NCBI RefSeq assembly: GCF_050948215.1
Contig: NW_027488564.1
Span: 992,001 to 1,056,000 of the forward strand
Origin: Halictus rubicundus
Lineage: Eukaryota > Arthropoda > Insecta > Hymenoptera > Halictidae
Reading direction: 5' to 3'
Length of the DNA: 64,000 nucleotides
Below the pieces are notes generated by a model. The model saw only the letters and a program-made list of their open reading frames with translations, made no database searches and was not told the origin of the DNA. The position numbers and the translations under genes were made by a program. Below are positions 56,005 to 64,000 of the stretch, piece by piece. Position 1 is the first letter of the stretch, and each line of letters starts with the position of its first letter.

Positions 56005-58385
56005 TCCAATCCTGTATCCTATCCTGTCCTCTGTACTATCCTATCCTCTATCCTATCCTATCCTCTATTCTATCTTATCCTCTATCCTATCCTATGATCT
56101 ATCCTATCCTATCGTCTATCCTATCCTCTATCCTATCCTATTCCTCTATCCTATCCTATCCTCTATCCTATCCTATCCTCTATCCTATCCTATCCTCTAT
56201 CCTATCCTATCCTCTATCCTATCCTATCCTCTATCCTATCCTATCCTCTATCCTATCCTATCCTCTATCCTCTATCCTATACTATCCTCTATCCTATCCT
56301 ATCCTCTATCCTATCCTATCGTCTATCCTATCCTCTATCCTATCCTATCATCTATCCTATCCTATCCTATCCTCAATCCTATCCTTTCCTGTATCCTATC
56401 CAATCCTGTATCCTATCGTGTCCTCTATACTATCCCATCCTCTATCCTATCCTATCCTCTATTCTATCTTATCCTCTATCCTATCCTATGATCTATCCTA
56501 TCCTATCGTCTATCCTATCCTATTCCTCTATCCTATCCTATCCTCTATCCTATCCTATCCTCTATCCTAACCTATCCTCTATCCTATCAAATCCCCTACC
56601 CTATCCTCTGTCCTATCCTATCCTCTATCCTCTATCCTATCCTATCCTCTATCCTATCCTATCCTCTATCCTATCCTATCCTCTATCTTATCCTATCCTC
56701 TATCCTATCCTATCCTCTATCCTATCCTATCCTCTATCCTATCAAATCCCCTATCCTATCCTCTATCCTATCCTATCCTGTAAACTATCCTATCCTCTAT
56801 CCTCTATCCTCTATCCTATCCTATCCTCTATCCTATCCTATCCTCTATCCTATCCTGTCGTCTGTCCTATCCTCTATCCTATCCTATCCTATCCTCCATC
56901 CTATCCTATCCTCAATCCTATCCTTTCCTGTATCCTATCCAATCCTGTATCCTATCCTGTCCTCTATTCTACCCTACCCTCTATCCTATCCTGTCCTCTA
57001 TCCTATCCTATCCTCTATCCTATCCTATCCTCTATCCTATCCTATCTTCTATCCTATCCTATCCTCTATCCTATCCTATCCTCTATCCTATCCTATCCTC
57101 TATCCAATCCTCTATCCTATCCTATCCTCTATCCTATCCTATCCTCTATCCTATCCTATCTTCTATCCTATCCTATCCTCTATCCTATCAAATCCCCTAC
57201 CCTATCCTCTGTCCTATCCTATCCTCTATCCTATCCTATCCTCTATCCTATCCTATCCTCTATCCTATCCTATCCTCTATCCTATCCTATCCTCTATCCT
57301 ATCCTATCCTATCCTCTATCCTATCATATCCTCTATCCTCTATCCCCTATCATCTATCCTATCCTATCCTCTATCCTATCCTACCCTCTATACTATCCTA
57401 TCGTCTATCCTATCCTCTATCCTATCCTATACTCTATCCTATCCTATCCTCCATCCTATCCTATCCTCAATCCTATCCTTTCCTGTATCCTATCCAATCC
57501 TGTATCCTATCCTGTCCTCTATTCTATCCTACCCTCTATCCTATCCTGTCCTCTATCCTATCCAATCCTCTATCCTATCCTATCCTCTATCCTATCCTAT
57601 CTTCTATCCTATCCTATCCTCTATCCTATCCTATCCTCTATCCAATCCTCTATCCTATCCTATCCTCTATCCTATCCTCTCCTCTATCCTATCCTATCTT
57701 CTATCCTATCCTATCCTCTATCCTATCAAATCCCCTACCCTATCCTCTGTCCTATCCTATCCTCTCTCCTATCCTATCCTCTATCCTATCCTATCCTCTA
57801 TCCTATCCTATCCTCTATCCTATCCTATCCTCTATTCTATCCTATCCTCTATCCTATCCTATCCTCTATCCTCTATCCTATCCTATCCTCTATCCTATCC
57901 TATCCTCTATCCTATCGAAACTTCTATCCTATCCTATCCTCTATCCTATCAAATCCCCTATCCTATCCTCTGTCCTATCCTATCCTCTATCCTTTCCTAT
58001 CCTCTATCCTATCCTATCCTCTTTCCTATCCTATCCTCCATCCTATCCTATCCTCAATCCTATCCCTTCCTGTATCCTATCCAATCCTGTATCCTATCCT
58101 GTCCTCTATTCTATCCTACCCTCTATCCTATCCTGTCCTCTATCCTATCCTATCCTCTATCCTATCCTATGCTCTATCCTATCCTATCGTCTATCCTATC
58201 CTCTATCCTATCCTATCAAATCCCCTATCCTATCCTCTGTCCTATCCTATCCTCTATCCTTTCCTATCCCCTATCCTATCCTATCCTCTTTCCTATCCTA
58301 TCCTCTATCCTATCCTATCCTCTATCCTATCCTATCCTCTATCCTATCCTATCCTCTATCCTATCCTATCCTCTATCCTATCCTA
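56005..58385. repeat. Higher-order repeat H, copy 2 (about 2.4 kb)
   Basis: Middle copy. It matches copy 3 at an offset of 3653 for the landmarks at 56033, 56094, 56488 and 56780, then 3670 at 57917 and 58169, a single 17-bp step. The right limit falls in a uniform run and is approximate. Confidence 0.7.
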
Positions 58386-59657
58386 TCCTCTATCCTATCC
58401 TATCCTCTATCCTATCCTATCCTCTATCCTATCCTATCCTCTATCCTCTATCCTATACTATCCTCTATCCTATCCTATCCTCTATCCTATCCTATCGTCT
58501 ATCCTATCCTCTATCCTATCCTATCCTCTATCCTATCCTATCCTATCCTCAATCCTATCCTTTCCTGTATCCTATCCAATCCTGTATCCTATCCTGTCCT
58601 CTGTACTATCCTATCCTCTATCCTATCCTATCCTCTATTCTATCTTATCCTCTATCCTATCCTATGATCTATCCTATCCTATCGTCTATCCTATCCTCTA
58701 TCCTATCCTATTCCTCTATCCTATCCTATCCTCTATCCTATCCTATCCTCTATCCTATCCTATCCTCTATCCTATCCTATCCTCTATCCTATCCTATCCT
58801 CTATCCTCTATCCTATACTATCCTCTATCCTATCCTATCCTCTATCCTATCCTATCGTCTATCCTATCCTCTATCCTATCCTATCATCTATCCTATCCTA
58901 TCCTATCCTCAATCCTATCCTTTCCTGTATCCTATCCAATCCTGTATCCTATCGTGTCCTCTATACTATCCCATCCTCTATCCTATCCTATCCTCTATTC
59001 TATCTTATCCTCTATCCTATCCTATGATCTATCCTATCCTATCGTCTATCCTATCCTATTCCTCTATCCTATCCTATCCTCTATCCTATCCTATCCTCTA
59101 TCCTATCAAATCCCCTACCCTATCCTCTGTCCTATCCTATCCTCTATCCTCTATCCTATCCTATCCTCTATCCTATCCTATCCTCTATCCTATCCTATCC
59201 TCTATCTTATCCTATCCTCTATCCTATCCTATCCTCTATCCTATCCTATCCTCTATCCTATCAAATCCCCTATCCTATCCTCTATCCTATCCTATCCTGT
59301 AAACTATCCTATCCTCTATCCTCTATCCTCTATCCTATCCTATCCTCTATCCTATCCTATCCTCTATCCTATCCTGTCGTCTATCCTATCCTCTATCCTA
59401 TCCTATCCTATCCTCCATCCTATCCTATCCTCAATCCTATCCTTTCCTGTATCCTATCCAATCCTGTATCCTATCCTGACCTCTATACTATCCTATCCTC
59501 TATCCTAACCTATCCTCTATCTTATCCTATCCTCTATCCTATCCTATCTTCTAGACTATCCTATCATCTATCCTATCCTATACCCTATCCTATCCTCTAT
59601 CCTATCATCTATCCTCTATCCTATCCTATCTTCTATCCTATCCTATCCTCTATCCTA

Positions 59658-62040
59658 TCAAATCCTGTATCCTATCCTGTCCTCTGTACTATCCTATCCT
59701 CTATCCTATCCTATCCTCTATTCTATCTTATCCTCTATCCTATCCTATGATCTATCCTATCCTATCGTCTATCCTATCCTCTATCCTATCCTATTCCTCT
59801 ATCCTATCCTATCCTCTATCCTATCCTATCCTCTATCCTATCCTATCCTCTATCCTATCCTATCCTCTATCCTATCCTATCCTCTATCCTATCCTATCCT
59901 CTATCCTATCCTATCCTCTATCCTCTATCCTATACTATCCTCTATCCTATCCTATCCTCTATCCTATCCTATCGTCTATCCTATCCTCTATCCTATCCTA
60001 TCATCTATCCTATCCTATCCTATCCTCAATCCTATCCTTTCCTGTATCCTATCCAATCCTGTATCCTATCGTGTCCTCTATACTATCCCATCCTCTATCC
60101 TATCCTATCCTCTATTCTATCTTATCCTCTATCCTATCCTATGATCTATCCTATCCTATCGTCTATCCTATCCTATTCCTCTATCCTATCCTATCCTCTA
60201 TCCTATCCTATCATCTATCCTATCCTATCCTCTATCCTATCAAATCCCCTACCCTATCCTCTGTCCTATCCTATCCTCTATCCTCTATCCTATCCTATCC
60301 TCTATCCTATCCTATCCTCTATCCTATCCTATCCTCTATCTTATCCTATCCTCTATCCTATCCTATCCTCTATCCTATCCTATCCTCTATCCTATCAAAT
60401 CCCCTATCCTATCCTCTATCCTATCCTATCCTGTAAACTATCCTATCCTCTATACTCTATCCTCTATCCTATCCTATCCTCTATCCTATCCTATCCTCTA
60501 TCCTATCCTGTCGTCTATCCTATCCTCTATCCTATCCTATCCTATCCTCCATCCTATCCTATCCTCAATCCTATCCTTTCCTGTATCCTATCCAATCCTG
60601 TATCCTATCCTGTCCTCTATTCTATCCTACCCTCTATCCTATCCTGTCCTCTATCCTATCCTATCCTCTATCCTATCCTATCCTCTATCCTATCCTATCT
60701 TCTATCCTATCCTATCCTCTATCCTATCCTATCCTCTATCCTATCCTATCCTCTATCCAATCCTCTATCCTATCCTATCCTCTATCCTATCCTATCCTCT
60801 ATCCTATCCTATCTTCTATCCTATCCTATCCTCTATCCTATCAAATCCCCTACCCTATCCTCTGTCCTATCCTATCCTCTATCCTATCCTATCCTCTATC
60901 CTATCCTATCCTCTATCCTATCCTATCCTCTATCCTATCCTATCCTCTATCCTATCCTATCCTCTATCCTATCCTATCCTATCCTCTATCCTATCATATC
61001 CTCTATCCTCTATCCCCTATCATCTATCCTATCCTATCCTCTATCCTATCCTACCCTCTATACTATCCTATCGTCTATCCTATCCTCTATCCTATCCTAT
61101 ACTCTATCCTATCCTATCCTCCATCCTATCCTATCCTCAATCCTATCCTTTCCTGTATCCTATCCAATCCTGTATCCTATCCTGTCCTCTATTCTATCCT
61201 ACCCTCTATCCTATCCTGTCCTCTATCCTATCCAATCCTCTATCCTATCCTATCCTCTATCCTATCCTATCTTCTATCCTATCCTATCCTCTATCCTATC
61301 CTATCCTCTATCCAATCCTCTATCCTATCCTATCCTCTATCCTATCCTATCCTCTATCCTATCCTATCTTCTATCCTATCCTATCCTCTATCCTATCAAA
61401 TCCCCTACCCTATCCTCTATCCTATCCTATCCTCTCTCCTATCCTATCCTCTATCCTATCCTATCCTCTATCCTATCCTATCCTCTATCCTATCCTATCC
61501 TCTATTCTATCCTATCCTCTATCCTATCCTATCCTCTATCCTCTATCCTATCCTATCCTCTATCCTATCCTATCCTCTATCCTATCGAAACTTCTATCCT
61601 ATCCTATCCTCTATCCTATCAAATCCCCTATCCTATCCTCTGTCCTATCCTATCCTCTATCCTTTCCTATCCTCTATCCTATCCTATCCTCTTTCCTATC
61701 CTATCCTCCATCCTATCCTATCCTCAATCCTATCCCTTCCTGTATCCTATCCAATCCTGTATCCTATCCTGTCCTCTATTCTATCCTACCCTCTATCCTA
61801 TCCTGTCCTCTATCCTATCCTATCCTCTATCCTATCCTATGCTCTATCCTATCCTATCGTCTATCCTATCCTCTATCCTATCCTATCAAATCCCCTATCC
61901 TATCCTCTGTCCTATCCTATCCTCTATCCTTTCCTATCCTCTATCCTATCCTATCCTCTTTCCTATCCTATCCTCTATCCTATCCTATCCTCTATCCTAT
62001 CCTATCCTCTATCCTATCCTATCCTCTATCCTATCCTATC
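59658..62040. repeat. Higher-order repeat H, copy 3 (about 2.4 kb)
   Basis: Third copy. Its left edge is a visible hybrid: TATCAAATCC, normally followed by CCTA, runs straight into TGTATCCTATCCTG, normally preceded by TATCCAATCC. This marks the recombination point to within the shared AATCC. Confidence 0.7.
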
Positions 62041-63684
62041 CTCTATCCTATCCTATCCTCTATCCTATCCTATCCTCTATCCTCTATCCTATACTATCCT
62101 CTATCCTATCCTATCCTATATCCTATCCTATCGTCTATCCTATCCTCTATCCTATCCTATCCTCTATCCTATCCTATCCTATCCTGAATCCTATCCTTTC
62201 CTGTATCCTATCCAATCCTGTATCCTATCCTGTCCTCTGTACTATCCTATCCTCTATCCTATCCTATCCTCTATTCTATCTTATCCTCTATCCTATCCTA
62301 TGATCTATCCTATCCTATCGTCTATCCTATCCTCTATCCTATCCTATTCCTCTATCCTATCCTATCCTCTATCCTATCCTATCCTCTATCCTATCCTATC
62401 CTCTATCCTATCCTATCCTCTATCCTATCCTATCCTCTATCCTCTATCCTATACTATCCTCTATCCTATCCTATCCTCTATCCTATCCTATCGTCTATCC
62501 TATCCTCTATCCTATCCTATCATCTATCCTATCCTATCCTATCCTCAATCCTATCCTTTCCTGTATCCTATCCAATCCTGTATCCTATCGTGTCCTCTAT
62601 ACTATCCCATCCTCTATCCTATCCTATCCTCTATTCTATCTTATCCTCTATCCTATCCTATGATCTATCCTATCCTATCGTCTATCCTATCCTATTCCTC
62701 TATCCTATCCTATCCTCTATCCTATCCTATCCTCTATCCTATCCTATCCTCTATCCTATCAAATCCCCTGCCCTATCCTCTGTCCTATCCTATCCTCTAT
62801 CCTCTATCCTATCCTATCCTCTATCCTATCCTATCCTCTATCCTATCCTATCCTCTATCTTATCCTATCCTCTATCCTATCCTATCCTCTATCCTATCAT
62901 CTATCCTCTATCCTATCCTATCTTCTATCCTATCCTATCCTCTATCCTATCAAATCCCCTATCCTATCCTCTATCCTATCCTATCATCTATCCTCTATCC
63001 TATCCAATCCTCTATCCTATCCTATCCTCTATCCTATCAAATCCCCTATCCTATCCTCTGTCCTATCATATCCTCTATCCTATCCTATCATCTATCCTAT
63101 CCTATCCTCTATCATATCCTATCGTCTATCCTATCCTCTATCCTATCTTATCCTCTATCCTATCCTATCCTCTATCCTATCCTATCTTCTATCCTATCCT
63201 ATCCTCTATCCTATCAAATCCCCTACCCTATCCTCTGTCCTATCCTATCCTCTATCCTATCCTATCCTCTATCCTATCCTATCCTCTATCCTCTATCCTA
63301 TACTATCCTCTATCCTATCCTATCCTCTATCCTATCCTATCGTCTATCCTATCCTCTATCCTATCCTATCCGCTATCCTATCCTATCCTCCATCCTATCC
63401 TATCCTCAATCCTATCCTTTCCTGTATCCTATCCAATCCTGTATCCTATCCTGTCCTCTATACTATCCTATCCTCTATCCTATCCTATCCTCTATTCTAT
63501 CTTATCCTCTAACCTATCCTATGATCTATCCTATCCTATCGTCTATGCTATCCTCTATCCTATCCTATTCCTCTATCCTATCCTATCCTCTATCCTATAA
63601 TAGCCTCTATTCTATCCTATCCTCTATCCTATCCTATCCTCTATCCTATCCTATCCTCTATCCTATCCTATCCTCTATCCTATC

Positions 63685-63730
63685 CTATCCTATCCTCTAT
63701 CCTATCCTATCCTATCCTATCCTATCCTAT
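63685..63730. repeat. Pure TATCC pentamer run
   Basis: About seven TATCC in a row without the TCTATCC heptamer, ending in two CCACTATCC variants. Similar pentamer runs occur near 2637, 7101, 9895, 10725, 12420, 13790, 16655, 20600, 24330, 27240, 39800 and 40100, usually in the same higher-order context. Confidence 0.7.
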
Positions 63731-64000
63731 CCACTATCCTATCCACTATCCTATCCTATCCTCTATCCTATCCTATCCTCTATCGTAACCTATCCTCTAT
63801 CCTATCCTATCCTCTATCCTATACTATCCTCTATCCTATCCTATCCTCTATCCTATCCTATCCTCTATCCTATCCTATCCTCTATCCTATCCTGTCCCCT
63901 ATCCTATCCTCTATCCTATCTTCTATCCTATCCTATCCTCTATCCTATCAAATCCCCAATCCTATCCTCTATCCTATCCTATCATCTATCCTATCCTATC

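Larger units (their letters stand above)
1193..64000. repeat. Giant satellite array of 17-bp units (5+5+7), at least 62.8 kb
   Basis: The whole stretch is built from TATCC and TCTATCC blocks. The commonest order is TATCC, TATCC, TCTATCC, a 17-bp unit; 12-bp (5+7), 7+7 and longer pentamer runs also occur. Dividing length by 17 gives about 3,700 units. The consensus on the plus strand is 7 T, 7 C, 3 A and no G; G appears only in variants such as TGTATCC, CTGTCC, TCGTC and CTATGC. Recurrent variant blocks include TATCAAATCCCC, CTCAATCC followed by TTTCCTGTATCC, CTATGATCTATCC, and CCTATTCCTC. They recur in fixed order, defining higher-order repeats. The consensus lacks plus-strand stop codons, so every plus frame stays open until a chance variant (CTAACC, CTATAATA, CTAGAC, TATAGTA) closes it. 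The array continues past the right edge; its full size is unknown. Function is not shown by the sequence; centromeric, pericentromeric or subtelomeric heterochromatin are candidates. Confidence 0.98.
45190..64000. repeat. Array zone III (right zone), marked by CGAAACTTC
   Basis: CTATCGAAACTTCTATCC occurs six times (G of GAAAC at 45431, 48373, 51263, 55391, 57917, 61587), with spacings 2942, 2890, 4128, 2526 and 3670, and I did not find it left of 45 kb. It looks like a pentamer CTATC changed to GAAAC, three transversions in five bases, then copied with its surroundings. Other variants seen only here are CTATCCCCTATCATC (about 47826, 50817, 54816, 57341, 61011) and TGTAAACTATCC (G at 54271, 56780, 59299, 60433). 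The zone still contains blocks of zone I type at its far right (CTAACCTATCCTATGATC near 63509). Confidence 0.72.

Noticed and set aside
1193..64000. Repeat-rich secreted or silk-like structural protein gene
   Set aside because: No signal peptide or unique ends, no intron or promoter evidence, length changes of 17 bp that shift the reading frame are tolerated freely, and the peptide lacks any charged residue pattern under constraint.
1193..64000. CRISPR array
   Set aside because: There are no unique spacers between constant repeats; the whole sequence is repeat, and the context is eukaryotic.
1193..64000. Canonical telomere array
   Set aside because: The motif is not TTAGG or another telomere repeat I can confirm, units are heterogeneous, and higher-order repeats are present; kept only as a speculative origin.

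Overview
The window has two parts. At the left edge (1 to about 1192) is the 3' end of a Ty1/copia LTR retrotransposon, read left to right: the end of its pol gene (last part of reverse transcriptase, then RNase H), a short purine-rich internal region, a polypurine tract and one LTR. Everything from about 1193 to 64000 is a single tandem-repeat array that runs off the right edge. I see no other gene, RNA gene, CRISPR array or unique sequence. This is eukaryotic DNA. The pol sequence looks most like arthropod, probably insect, copia elements; that is a judgement from memory of the family, not a search.

The array is a hierarchical satellite. Its building blocks are the pentamer TATCC and the heptamer TCTATCC, most often ordered 5+5+7 to give a 17-bp unit, TATCCTATCCTCTATCC (minus strand GGATAGAGGATAGGATA). 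The consensus has no G on the plus strand and no stop codon in any plus frame, while every minus frame is closed by repeated TAG. This explains the very long plus-strand ORFs (up to 2792 codons): they are artefacts. Because 17 is not a multiple of 3, all three frames read the same 17-residue peptide period.

Above the 17-bp level, rare variants mark higher-order repeats of about 0.9 to 4.5 kb. The clearest are 1711-3346 with 6171-7852; a run of three at about 10896-15052 (periods 1391, 1374, 1391); a 3727-bp tandem pair at 17918-25371; a 921-bp pair at 24817-26658; a 4275-bp pair at 29431-37980; and a 2.4 to 2.9-kb family from about 45 to 62 kb. Several pairs change offset by exactly 17 bp part-way along, so whole units were gained or lost. 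Private variants divide the array into zones: TACGTTC occurs only between 11.6 and 42.3 kb, CGAAACTTC only between 45.4 and 61.6 kb.

The copia LTR passes directly into ordinary internal satellite sequence, with no degenerate array edge. The simplest reading is that the element inserted into an existing, longer array that also continues to the left of the window. Seen from the minus strand the array is built of ATAGG, one base from the insect telomere repeat TTAGG. A telomeric or subtelomeric origin is an interesting but unproven idea; a centromeric or other heterochromatic satellite is equally possible.
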